Assembly: GCA_036802685.1 (NCBI GenBank)
Contig: DAIRVS010000102.1
Location: 1-15,770, forward strand
Length of the DNA stretch: 15,770 nucleotides
Direction of reading: 5' to 3'
Source: HGW-17 sp938004375
Lineage (GTDB): Bacteria; Myxococcota_A; Polyangia; HGW-17
The position numbers and the translations under genes are program-made. The notes beneath the pieces were generated by a model. That model worked only from the letters and a program-made list of their open reading frames with translations. It was not told the DNA's origin and did not search any database. Below are positions 1-7,700 of the stretch, in pieces. How positions within the stretch are numbered: the first letter of the stretch is position 1; each line of letters starts with the position of its first letter.

Positions 1-20
1 CCGATTCCGCCGGTCGCTTA

Positions 21-44
21 GCGGAATCGCATCAGCGATTCCGC
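21..44 (-). repeat. Perfect 10-bp inverted repeat over the dpdA-like stop codon
   Basis: GCGGAATCGC (21-30) and GCGATTCCGC (35-44) are perfectly complementary around a 4-nt loop that contains the stop codon of the transglycosylase gene (32-34). A third copy of the arm, CGATTCCGC, lies at 2-10 and could pair with 21-29 instead, so two mutually exclusive hairpins can form. No T-tract follows within the window, so a classic Rho-independent terminator is not shown. It may be an mRNA 3' stabilising hairpin, a Rho-dependent end, or the edge of a repeat family. Confidence 0.6.
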
Positions 45-1210
45 AAGGCGAGGAAACGCTGGTACAGCACCCGAGTGTTGTGGAAGCCGCGGCGGCGGTT
101 GCGGTTGTGGCCGCGGAAGATGGCGACCTCGATGCCGCAGGCGCGGCAGATCTCGCAGGGACAGGACTTCCACGGGCGTGCGGCGAGGGTGTGGCGCATC
201 TTCGCGAGCCGCGCGGGGGGGAAGTCCGGCGTCATGCGCAGGGTGTAGGCGGTCAGGCGGGCCATCAGGTCGTCCAGGTCCCCCTGCCCCGCGTCCCACG
301 CCCTGAGCGCGGCCAGCAGCGCCCGCTCGTCCTCGGGGGGCCCGGCGCCGCCGGCCTTCTTCCGGCCCCGCCCCTCGGCCTGGGGCACGCGCACGGCGCA
401 GAAGTGGCCGTCGGCGGTGTGGTAGTTCTGGTCCGGCGAGAGCCAGGCCTGCCGCAGGGCGGACGCGCTGTCCACCGAGGTGACCCGGTGGGCGCGCAGG
501 TGGGGCAACAGCGCCTCGCGGGACAGGCCGAACAGGTGCAGGCCGACCCCGGCGGGTAGCGCCCGGGACACGGCGGCCAGGATCGCCAGGATCTCGGCCG
601 TGGAGGCCCTCACAAGGCCCCCGAGGGCCAGCAGCCGGTAGCCCATGGCCGCCGTCTTCGCGGCCGCCTCGGCGTAGCTCTCGGGGTCCCAGCCCTGCAC
701 CGCGCCCACCGGAATCCAGCCGAGCCCGCGACGCCGGTGCTCGATGAAGAACTCCGCGGCGTTCTCGAGGGTGATGCGGTAGCGCAATGCCCGATCCGGG
801 TGGTCGGCGTTTGATGACACGTGGACCACCGAGACCCCCAGGTCGAAGCCGCAGGCGGTGTAGTAGTCGAGGACCTCGGCGCAGGTGTACGGCGGCGCCG
901 GCTCGTCGATGTAACCGAAGGCGCCGCAGTCGCCCAGCACGGGGAACTCCGGGGTCACGCGCAGCGCGGCGTGCACCCCCAGCGCGCGCAGGCGGGCCCG
1001 GCGCTGGCGGCTCTTCTCCTCGACCACCTTGGACACCAGCAGGCCGTCATACGGCGGCGTGGGGAACAACTCGTGGGCGTAGCGCTCGGCCTCCCAGCCC
1101 TTGCCCGGGGACACCTCGGTGACGAAGTCGAAGCCGGGATCCACGCGATCGTCCCAATCGGGGATGAAGTACCGCGTGGCGTCGAACGAGAAGTAGGCGT
1201 CGGCGTTCAT
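32..1210 (-). CDS. dpdA: DpdA-like tRNA-guanine-transglycosylase-fold enzyme (DNA 7-deazaguanine insertion)
   Basis: The 392-aa product fits the TGT superfamily. Its likely role is to exchange guanine for preQ0 in DNA, as DpdA does, rather than in tRNA. Visible elements: GDCGAF with D94 (general acid/base Asp of TGTs), PVGAVQG at about 167-173, LGGLV at 196-200, HLFGLS at 225-230, VDSAS with D247 (nucleophile position), and a zinc site C350-x-C352-x2-C355 with H377 in a tail RGHNRNRRRGFHN. That tail matches what I recall of DpdA and is unlike the C-terminus of bacterial Tgt. The ATG at 1210 overlaps the stop of the upstream gene as ATGA. The reading frame stays open upstream to 1906, but that part is out-of-frame reading of the DUF6884-like gene. 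It is last in an operon with queD and folE2. The DNA rather than RNA substrate is inferred from the family. Confidence 0.82.
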   Translation of the reverse strand: MNADAYFSFDATRYFIPDWDDRVDPGFDFVTEVSPGKGWEAERYAHELFPTPPYDGLLVSKVVEEKSRQRRARLRALGVHAALRVTPEFPVLGDCGAFGYIDEPAPPYTCAEVLDYYTACGFDLGVSVVHVSSNADHPDRALRYRITLENAAEFFIEHRRRGLGWIPVGAVQGWDPESYAEAAAKTAAMGYRLLALGGLVRASTAEILAILAAVSRALPAGVGLHLFGLSREALLPHLRAHRVTSVDSASALRQAWLSPDQNYHTADGHFCAVRVPQAEGRGRKKAGGAGPPEDERALLAALRAWDAGQGDLDDLMARLTAYTLRMTPDFPPARLAKMRHTLAARPWKSCPCEICRACGIEVAIFRGHNRNRRRGFHNTRVLYQRFLALRNR

Positions 1211-1929
1211 GGGGTCCCGGGCTCCCGGTCGTCTCCGTCCGGGCAGGCCGCGCACAGGTCCAGAAAGGCCGCCGCGTCGCGCCAGGCGGGAAGCGCGCCC
1301 ACGTCCGGACGCCGCCACAGCCCGGCGTCGGAGAGGAGCCGTCGGACGAGCGCGCCCTTGAGGGCGATGAGGGTGGCGTGGAAGCGGCGCGCCTCGGGCA
1401 TGGCCAGCGGCACGTGGAGGGCGCCCGCGGGCACGAGCCCGGCGGCCGAGGGCGCCGCGAGGACCACGGTGGGGGGACTGCCGGGCGGGAGCGCGAGGGT
1501 CTGAAGGCCGGTGGCGTCCAGATACTCGCGCCCCAGCAGCACCAGGCGCAGATCCGCGGGCGTCGAGAGCGCGGCGGCGACCCGGCGCGGCAGGTCCAGG
1601 GTGCCAAGCCAGGCCGCCCGCCGGGCGCCCCGCATCGCGTTGAAGGTGGCCTCGTAGTTCGGCACCGGCTCGCGCTCGCCCACGATCCCCAGCCCGGCCG
1701 AGACGACGTGCAGGGTCACCCCGCCGCCGCCGTGGGCGCGAAAGGCCTCGATCCCCCACATCATCAGGCGGTGGCCCAGGCCGTCGTACAGATCTGCCGC
1801 GGGCGTGAGCGGCCCGGCGTCGGCGGCGGACAGCCGGCCGGCGTGCCAGTCGGCGAGCCGCGCCAGGTCCAGCGCGGGGCCGCGCCGGGTCTTTCTCCCC
1901 GTGCAAGGCGCCAGGAGGTGGATCCTCAC
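1207..1929 (-). CDS. DUF6884/YaaA-like protein coupled to the transglycosylase
   Basis: The 240-aa protein opens with LLAPCTGRK (C9, K13), followed by ADLYDG (45-50) and VSAGLGIVGE...PNYEATF (76-96). This is the layout of DUF6884-type, YaaA-like proteins (an 'lvaC..tK' start, a 'a.dLY.G' centre and an 'lSA.yGl......pYd.t' block). The C-terminal 130 residues are not recognised. The start is a GTG at 1929 that overlaps the folE2 stop as GTGA; no ATG start fits, and the first motif begins immediately. Its stop overlaps the dpdA-like start as ATGA, so it is coupled on both sides. YaaA proteins are DNA-binding proteins with a helix-hairpin-helix-bearing fold. A role in DNA contact or in processing the inserted base is inference. 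DpdC-like nitrile hydration is one possibility, but I cannot show homology. Confidence 0.75.
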   Translation of the reverse strand: MRIHLLAPCTGRKTRRGPALDLARLADWHAGRLSAADAGPLTPAADLYDGLGHRLMMWGIEAFRAHGGGGVTLHVVSAGLGIVGEREPVPNYEATFNAMRGARRAAWLGTLDLPRRVAAALSTPADLRLVLLGREYLDATGLQTLALPPGSPPTVVLAAPSAAGLVPAGALHVPLAMPEARRFHATLIALKGALVRRLLSDAGLWRRPDVGALPAWRDAAAFLDLCAACPDGDDREPGTP

Positions 1930-2726
1930 GGGCGGTCCCAGGTGGTGACGGCGAAGGCCTTGTGGTTGTGGATGCTCTCGTCGTTGACGGCGGCGACCTC
2001 GTACCACACGACGCGCTCGTCGGCCCGCAGGGCCACGGCGGCGTTGCGCACCATGTCCTCGACGAACACGGGGTTGTCGTAGGCCTGCATGGTCACGTGG
2101 CGCTCGTCCTGGCGCTTGAGCAGCGGGTAGATCGGCGCGCTGCCGGCCTGCTCGGCCACCTCGACGAGCTCCTCGAGCCAGATGTGGGTGAACTCGGTCT
2201 CGCCGAGCTTGCGCGGGCGCACCTTGATGGTGATGTAGCCGCGCTGATTGTGGGCGCCATAGTCGGCCACGGCCTTGGAGCACGGGCACAGGCTGGTGAC
2301 CGGGGCCGTCACCTCGAGCACGAAGTCGACCTCGTCCCCCTCGGCGGCGATGAGAAAGGCGCACTCGTAGTCCATCAGCGAGGCCGCGCCCGTGGCCGGC
2401 GCCTTCTTCTCGATAAAGTACGGGAAGCGCACCTCCAGGTGGGCGCGCTCGGCCTCGAGGCGCTTCTGGATCTCGCGGATGATCCCGGGCATGCGCTCGG
2501 CGGTGATCTCGTGGGAGTAGTCCGACAGGATCGTCACGAAGCGGCTCATGTGGGTGCCCTTGAACTCCTTGGGGAGATCGACGGACATCTGGAAGGTCGC
2601 CACCGTGCGCTGCTCGCCTCGCGCGCGGTCGAGCACGAGGATGGGCCAGCGGATGTCGGTGATGCCGACGTGATCGATGGGGATCTCGCGATGGTCGTGA
2701 TGTTTCTGGACGTCTTCGATGGTCAT
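1926..2726 (-). CDS. folE2: GTP cyclohydrolase I type IB (FolE2)
   Basis: This 266-aa enzyme converts GTP to 7,8-dihydroneopterin triphosphate, the first step shared by folate and 7-deazaguanine (preQ0) synthesis. The signature block TSLCPCSKAVADYGAHNQRG contains catalytic C147 and H159, which are the metal-binding positions in the type IB family; NDESIHNHKA near the C-terminus (about 248-257) supplies the remaining conserved His. Length and motifs match the family end to end. Type IB enzymes tolerate metals other than zinc, unlike FolE. The ATG at 2726 lies 8 nt after the queD stop and has GAGGG just upstream. Its position between queD and a TGT-like gene points to preQ0 rather than folate supply. 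Confidence 0.95.
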   Translation of the reverse strand: MTIEDVQKHHDHREIPIDHVGITDIRWPILVLDRARGEQRTVATFQMSVDLPKEFKGTHMSRFVTILSDYSHEITAERMPGIIREIQKRLEAERAHLEVRFPYFIEKKAPATGAASLMDYECAFLIAAEGDEVDFVLEVTAPVTSLCPCSKAVADYGAHNQRGYITIKVRPRKLGETEFTHIWLEELVEVAEQAGSAPIYPLLKRQDERHVTMQAYDNPVFVEDMVRNAAVALRADERVVWYEVAAVNDESIHNHKAFAVTTWDRP

Positions 2727-2734
2727 GGGGACCC

Positions 2735-3103
2735 TCACTCTTCTCCGTAGTAGTGGCAGGCCGAGGAGGCGGTCTCGAACACGCTCACGCGGGTCAGGCC
2801 GGGCAGCCGGGCGGCGGCCTCCTTCCAGATCCACACGGCCAGCACCTCGGAGGTCCCGGCCTCGAGCCCGGGGATCTCGTTGAGCATCTTGTGGTCCAGC
2901 CGGGCGGTCAGTTCCTTCCCCAGCGCACTGATCTCGTGGTAGTCGAGGAACCAGCCGCGAGCCGGATCCACAGGGCCGACGAACTCCAGCTCGAAGCGGA
3001 AGCCGTGGCCGTGCACGCAGCGGCACTTGTGGCCGTCGGGGGCCAGGGGCAGGCTGTGGGCGGCGTCGAACGAGAACGATTTCACCAGATGTACCTTGGG
3101 CAT
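2735..3103 (-). CDS. queD: 6-carboxytetrahydropterin synthase QueD
   Basis: This 122-aa protein of the PTPS/QueD family converts dihydroneopterin triphosphate into 6-carboxy-5,6,7,8-tetrahydropterin, the second step towards preQ0. All diagnostic residues are visible: zinc ligands H16 (FDAAHS), H31 and H33 in C27-x3-HGH, the charge relay LDH (D70, H71), and E110 in VFE. These positions coincide with those of E. coli QueD. The ATG at 3103 is chosen because GAGGT stands about 6 nt upstream and the protein then begins MPKVHLVKSFSFDAAHS; the open frame further upstream runs through the leader. It is the first gene of the queD-folE2-DUF6884-dpdA operon. The next enzymes, QueE and QueC, are not in the window. 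Confidence 0.95.
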   Translation of the reverse strand: MPKVHLVKSFSFDAAHSLPLAPDGHKCRCVHGHGFRFELEFVGPVDPARGWFLDYHEISALGKELTARLDHKMLNEIPGLEAGTSEVLAVWIWKEAAARLPGLTRVSVFETASSACHYYGEE

Positions 3104-3138
3104 CTTGCACCTCAGGCGACCGGACAGCCCGGCCGCAC

Positions 3139-3176
3139 GGTGACCGCGAAAGACTGCGATCACGCGAAAAGTCACC
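3139..3176 (-). promoter_or_regulatory. Leader stem-loop of the queD operon
   Basis: On the transcribed strand GGTGAC and GTCACC (3171-3176 and 3139-3144) can pair. After a TTTT bulge they are continued by CGCG/CGCG, with a 14-nt loop. It would sit at the very 5' end of the mRNA predicted from the promoter at 3179-3207 and 36 nt before the queD start. It does not match the preQ1-I riboswitch consensus as I know it. Function unknown. Confidence 0.35.
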
Positions 3177-3178
3177 TA

Positions 3179-3207
3179 CGTCTACAGGATTTCCTGCGAA
3201 TTGTGAA
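3179..3207 (-). promoter_or_regulatory. Putative sigma70 promoter of the queD operon with a palindromic spacer
   Basis: On the minus strand TTCACA (3202-3207) is separated by 17 nt from TAGACG (3179-3184). The spacer contains CAGGA-TT-TCCTG on the plus strand (3185-3196), a 12-bp interrupted palindrome placed where a repressor would block RNA polymerase. The -35 box matches consensus at 5 of 6 positions, the -10 box at about 3. It lies 30 nt after the permease stop codon, so the operon probably has its own start. Confidence 0.45.
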
Positions 3208-3237
3208 CCAAAACAGACTCCGGGGACCGGGAAATTG

Positions 3238-3456
3238 TCACTCAAGCACGGTGGACGGATAGCCGGCGGCCTCGAGACGGGCGAGCAGCTCGGCCCCCGG
3301 CAAGGGCCCCTCGTGGGTGATCTCGACCGTGCGGCTGCCCAGATCCACGATCACACCGGTCACTCCCGGCTGGGTCCCCAGCAACTTGGAGACCGTGGCC
3401 TTGCAGTGGTTGCAGTTCATGTCCGGGACCGAGAGACGCGTGACGTTGGCATTCAT
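3238..3456 (-). CDS. Possible stand-alone HMA metallochaperone from an internal start
   Basis: This is the last 72 codons of the permease gene in the same frame. GAGGAGG (3468-3462 on the minus strand) followed by a 5-nt spacer and ATG at 3456 is the best ribosome binding site in this part of the window, better than that of the full gene. The product MNANVTRLSVPDMNCNHCKA... would be a complete HMA domain with the CxxC metal site, the size of a free CopZ-type chaperone. E. coli copA makes both a pump and a CopZ-like chaperone by frameshifting; internal initiation here would achieve the same. The alternative is a recent fusion of two adjacent genes that kept the old ribosome binding site. Confidence 0.45.
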   Translation of the reverse strand: MNANVTRLSVPDMNCNHCKATVSKLLGTQPGVTGVIVDLGSRTVEITHEGPLPGAELLARLEAAGYPSTVLE

Positions 3457-4566
3457 GGAAACCTCCTCGCCCCGGCCCGCGCGGCGGCGCCAGAGGGCCT
3501 GCACCCGTGGGGCGACCAGGGCGGCGATGACGACGATGGTTAAAAGGGCGCCCGAGAGCACCTGGAGCCACCCGACCGGATGACCGCCGCCGTGGGCGGC
3601 GTGGGCGACGCCGGCGAGGGTGAGGCCGGTGGCGGCCAGCACCTGGTCGAACAGCCAGCCGAACCCCAGGGAGCCGAAGAAGATGACCGCCAGATACACG
3701 GCCAGGTGCCGCCAGCCCAGCAGTTTGTGAATGGTGGTGATGCCCACCGCGTTGGACGCGGGCCCCGCGATGAGGAACGCCAGCGCCGCCCCGGGGGAGA
3801 AACCCTTGAGCATCATGGCCGCGGCGATGGGGATCGAGCCCGTGGCGCACACGTAGAGCGGAATGGCCACCGCGACCGAGACGACCACGCCCAGGAAGCC
3901 CGAGCCCACGGTGTCGGCCACCACGTGGGCAGGCAGCACCGCGGTGATGACGCCGCCCAGGAAAAGGCCGGTGAGCACCGACCCGGCGATGGAGGCAGGC
4001 AGCTCCCAGAAGCCGTATACCACCATGCGCCAGACGCGCCGCAGGAAACCTTCGGCGGGCGGCGCCGGGGCCACGCAGGAGTCGCAGTCGTCCCCGTCGG
4101 AGCAGGGCTCCATGGACGCGGGAGCCGCCGCCGCCACGGACGCGCGCTCGGGGAACAGGACCGCCGACACCAGCCCCACGAGGAGCCCGAGGACCAGCGA
4201 GACACCGAGGCGCACCAGCATGAACGCCCAGCCCAGAAACGCCCAGGTGGCCATCAGGCTGTCCACGCCGGTCACCGGCGTCGTGACCAGGAACGACAGC
4301 GTGGGCGCCGCCCCCGCCCCCGCCCGGCGCAACTGGGTCGCCACGGGGAGCACGCCGCAGGAGCACAGCGGCAGGGGGATGCCGATCACGGAGGCCTTGA
4401 ACACGGCCCATTTCGAGCTCCCGCCCAGGTGCCGGGAGATGGTCTCCAGCGGCCAGAACACATGTAAAAACCCCGCCACCGCGAAGCCCAGCCACAAATA
4501 CGGCGCCATTTCGGCGGCCAGGCGCCAGGTCGCGTACAGGATGTCAAGAAGGAGTGTCTCGGGCAT
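3238..4566 (-). CDS. SO_0444-type Cu/Zn efflux permease with C-terminal HMA domain
   Basis: The 442-aa inner-membrane permease (DUF318 family) probably exports a soft metal such as copper or zinc. Residues 1-355 contain about eight to nine hydrophobic helices. The family signature IGIPLPLCSCGVLPVA carries C68 and C70; C240 lies in a second conserved block CATGSIPIAAA, and GPASNAVG follows at 268-275. A cytoplasmic or loop cluster at 155-164 (C155, C161, C164) and a His-rich stretch HAAHGGGH (322-329) could bind metal. Residues 376-442 form a heavy-metal-associated domain with C385-x2-C388. The ATG at 4566 starts immediately before an amphipathic first helix. A strong internal Shine-Dalgarno in front of M371 suggests a second product. 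The metal specificity cannot be read from the sequence. Confidence 0.88.
   Translation of the reverse strand: MPETLLLDILYATWRLAAEMAPYLWLGFAVAGFLHVFWPLETISRHLGGSSKWAVFKASVIGIPLPLCSCGVLPVATQLRRAGAGAAPTLSFLVTTPVTGVDSLMATWAFLGWAFMLVRLGVSLVLGLLVGLVSAVLFPERASVAAAAPASMEPCSDGDDCDSCVAPAPPAEGFLRRVWRMVVYGFWELPASIAGSVLTGLFLGGVITAVLPAHVVADTVGSGFLGVVVSVAVAIPLYVCATGSIPIAAAMMLKGFSPGAALAFLIAGPASNAVGITTIHKLLGWRHLAVYLAVIFFGSLGFGWLFDQVLAATGLTLAGVAHAAHGGGHPVGWLQVLSGALLTIVVIAALVAPRVQALWRRRAGRGEEVSMNANVTRLSVPDMNCNHCKATVSKLLGTQPGVTGVIVDLGSRTVEITHEGPLPGAELLARLEAAGYPSTVLE
3462..3468 (-). promoter_or_regulatory. Strong internal Shine-Dalgarno before the HMA domain
   Basis: GAGGAGG on the minus strand with 5 nt to an in-frame ATG (3456) inside the permease reading frame. 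In the fused protein these bases encode only the linker residues EEVS between the last membrane helix and the HMA domain, so they look retained for initiation. Confidence 0.55.
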
Positions 4567-4586
4567 ATCCGTAAGTCCCGTCTAAC

Positions 4587-4615
4587 ACCATAGTCCTTCC
4601 CACCAGCAAATGCAA
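4587..4615 (-). promoter_or_regulatory. Putative promoter of the efflux permease
   Basis: TTGCAT (4610-4615) and TATGGT (4587-4592) on the minus strand are 17 nt apart. The implied leader is short, about 14 nt before the ATG at 4566. No clear MerR/CueR-type dyad was found in the spacer, so metal control is not shown. Both boxes are only moderate matches to consensus. Confidence 0.35.
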
Positions 4616-4644
4616 CCCCCAGGAACAGAAGTCTCCAAGGAATC

Positions 4645-4677
4645 TCGAAATCGAAATCGAAATCGAAATCGAAATCG
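4645..4677 (+). repeat. Hexamer tandem repeat (TCGAAA), 5.5 copies
   Basis: Five perfect TCGAAA units followed by TCG lie in the 136-bp gap between the kinase stop (4703) and the permease promoter. The same hexamer, in reverse complement, occurs at 15638-15657 and 15745-15770. Units are exactly 6 bp with no spacers. The tract lies 30 nt upstream of the predicted -35 box of the permease gene, so its length could affect promoter spacing or upstream binding, but nothing shows this. Confidence 0.9.
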
Positions 4678-4702
4678 TAATCCGAAACCTCGACCGCCGC
4701 CG

Positions 4703-7700
4703 TCAGTTCGGTTTTTTATCGTCGTGATTACGCAGACTCTGGACGCGCTCGAGGCCCTGCTTCCAGCCAATCTGCATCGAGAGGTACATGGCGCGGTCCA
4801 GGTACTGATCGCGGTCCGACGTGGGGCTCTGGGCAATAGTCAATGAAGCCTCGGCCGCGCCCTGCCGGTCGCCGGTGTTTTGCAGGTACTCGACGGCCTT
4901 GAGCATATGCGGCTCGGCGTCATGGGGTCGCCCCATGCGCAGGAAGAACTGCCCCAGGAGGTAGTGGATGCGGCCCTTGGGCAACTCGGCCAACTGGGTC
5001 TCCCCCACGGAGAGGGCGTTCATCAATATACGCACGGCCTCTTCCTGCTGCCCGGCCTGGAACTCGAACTCGGCGAGCCGGAGGAACAGCCGCCAGAAAG
5101 AGAGCGGCGAGTTCGACAGGGAACTGACGGCCTTCAGACCGTCGCGCAGCATCTGCGCGCCCTGGGAGTAGCGCTTGCGGGCCAGCTCGATGGTGCTCAG
5201 GTCGAAGTAGACGCGGTAGAGCAACTGGGGATCCGAGCTCTCTTTGGCCTTGCGGGTGGCGCGGTTGATCAGGGTGCCCGCGCGCTCCCCGTCCTGCAGG
5301 CTGCTCATGGTGAGGCGGGCCAGGGAACTGAGGATGACGGCCTCCTCGGCGGGGCTGTCCTCACACACGAGCAGGCCCTCCTTGAGGACCTCCTCGGCGG
5401 ACGCGATCTGCCCCGTGAAGCGGTACGGATCCCCCAGGCGGGCGCTGAGCTGCGCGAAGTGGGACAACTCATGGCCGGTGAGCGAGGCGATCTTGATGAT
5501 GTCGTAGGCCTGCTTGTAGTTCTCGACGGCGCTGAAGTCGTCGAGATCCTCCTCGCACACGCTGCCCGAGCACTCGAGGTGGGGCACGGCCTGATCCAGC
5601 AGGCCGGCGGCCAGGGCGTGGCGGGCCAGCAGGTGGCACGGCCCGTTTGTGTTCTCGAGGTGATCGAGGATGATGGCATGGAAGTCCAGCCGCACGGGCG
5701 GGGTCATCTGCGCCGGGATCATCCGCGCGTAAACCGGGTGCCGCAGCCGCAGGTTCTCGGCGTCCTCCTGCACCAGGAAGCCCCGCTTGATCAGCACGCG
5801 CAGCGCCTCGGAGAAGGCCTCGCCCTGCCCCTCGGCCTCCTGGAGCAGCGCGACGGGGACTTCGTCTCCGTAGCAGGCCGCCAGTTGGAGCAGGCGCATG
5901 GCCTTGGGCGGCAGCCGGCGCAGGCGCGTTTGAATGATGTCCGAGAGGTTGGACGACAACTCGGTGCCACCCTCGATTAAAAGGTGGAGCCCCTCGCTCA
6001 CGTGCAGGGGCAGCCCCGTCGCGCTCTGGCACAGGGTGAAGGCGTGGTTGTGGTAGCTCTCCTCGCTGGACATGCGCAGGTTCTTCAGGACCACGGGCTG
6101 CAGGCAGTCGTCGTCCAGGCGCTTGAGGATCAGGGACTGTCCCAGCTCGCCGGGCTGGATGTGCGGCGTCTCGGAGGTGACGATGATCTTCACCGGGAAG
6201 CCGCGGGCGACGGACACCAGCCGGTCGATGAACATGCGGGACATGTAGTCGTACTCGTGCACGTCGTCGAACAGCAACAGGTGCGGGACCTGCCCGATGA
6301 CGGCCAGCAGCAGGCGCAGGATCGAGGTCATGCGCTCGCGCAACCGCACGGCGCGCTCGATCTCGCCGCGGGCGGGGGAGGCCGTGAGGAACTGCAGGAC
6401 ATGGCTGACGTCGTCGGGCTCGATGGCATAGGCACGGATGGCCTCGATGACCTGGTTCTCGGTGGGAATCGGGGGCAGCCCGAGCATTCGCCAGAAGAGC
6501 TCGCGCACGGGATGCCAGGGCCGCCCGGCCTGGGTGGGATCCGCGCCGACCACGTGGCAGGAGATGTCCTCGGCGCGCTGGACGGCGGCGACCTGCAGCA
6601 AGAAGGTGGACTTTCCTATGCCCAACTGGCCGTTGATCTCGAGGATTGGGCGGTCCTGGAACAGGAAGGCGGAGACGAAGTCCAGCTCGTCATCCCGGCC
6701 GCAGAAGGGCATCTCGACGTCGCCCTCGCAGCTCAGGATGCTGTCCATGGTGTCGCCGTGGGCGTGCGCCGCCGCCGCGGGCCCCTGGCTCGAGGGCGCC
6801 GACCGCTGCATGGCGGTGCCGCAGTTGGGGCAGAAGCGCTGGTCCTCGGTGACGCTCGCGCGGCACGAGGGACACGGCAGCGTGGGTACCGGCGTTCGAT
6901 CCAGCGCGTTTTCGAGCAGGTACTTGAAGTCGATGGCCGTGGGCGGCCTCGCCGCGGGATCCTTGTTCAGAGCGGCCAGGATCACGCGCTCCACGCCCGC
7001 CGGCACGTCGGGGTTGTACTTCATCATGGGCTCGGGGGCGGTCTCGAGGTGGCTCTTGAGGATGTTGAACAGCCCCTCGCCGGTGAACGGCGTGTGCCCG
7101 GTGAGCATCTCGTAGAGCACCACGCCCACGGCGTAGAGATCCGCCGAGATCGTGGCCTCCTGGCCGCGGATCACCTCGGGGGCCATGAACTCCGGCGTGC
7201 CGAAGAGCTCGCCGGGCATGGTCAGTCGCGGCGTCTGCTGGTACACCTGCCGCGCGATGCCGAAGTCCACGAGCTTGACGAACTCGTCCCGGGAACGCAG
7301 TTGGGTGATCATGATGTTCTCTGGCTTGATGTCCCGGTGGATGATCCCGTGGGAGTGGGCCTCGTCGAGGGCGGTGAGGATCTGGTTGGCGATGTTCACC
7401 GTGCGGTCCAGCGAGAGGCGCCCCTCGCGGCCGATGAGCTTGTTGAGGGTGATGCCCTGCACGAACTCGGAGATCAGGTAGAGCATCCCGCCGGGGTTGC
7501 TGCCCACGGTGATGATCGAGAGGATGTTGGGGTGGTTGAGCCCCCCCGCCGCACGGGCCTCCTGCATGAAGCGCTCGACGAAGCGGTCGTCGCGCTGGAA
7601 ATCGGGCTTCAGGATCTTGACCGCCACCGAAGATCCCACGTCCACGTGGACCCCCCGGAAGACGTAGGCCATCGCGCCCTCGTCGACGTACTCGACGAGC

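Noticed and set aside
1211..1906. N-terminal extension of the dpdA-like reading frame (232 extra residues)
   Set aside because: It is Arg/Ala/Gly-rich out-of-frame translation over the DUF6884-like gene. The real start at 1210 is supported by the ATGA overlap and by MNADAYFSFDATRYF beginning a normal protein sequence.
3104..3237. preQ1 riboswitch in front of queD
   Set aside because: The leader lacks the A-rich 3' tail and the C-rich core of the preQ1-I aptamer. I cannot test classes II and III without covariance models, so no riboswitch is called.
3208..3237. Terminator after the efflux permease
   Set aside because: Only a 4-bp CCGG/CCGG stem with a short T4 run several bases later is visible; too weak to call.
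4645..4677. CRISPR array
   Set aside because: The units are contiguous 6-bp repeats without spacers and no cas gene is present; it is a simple tandem repeat.
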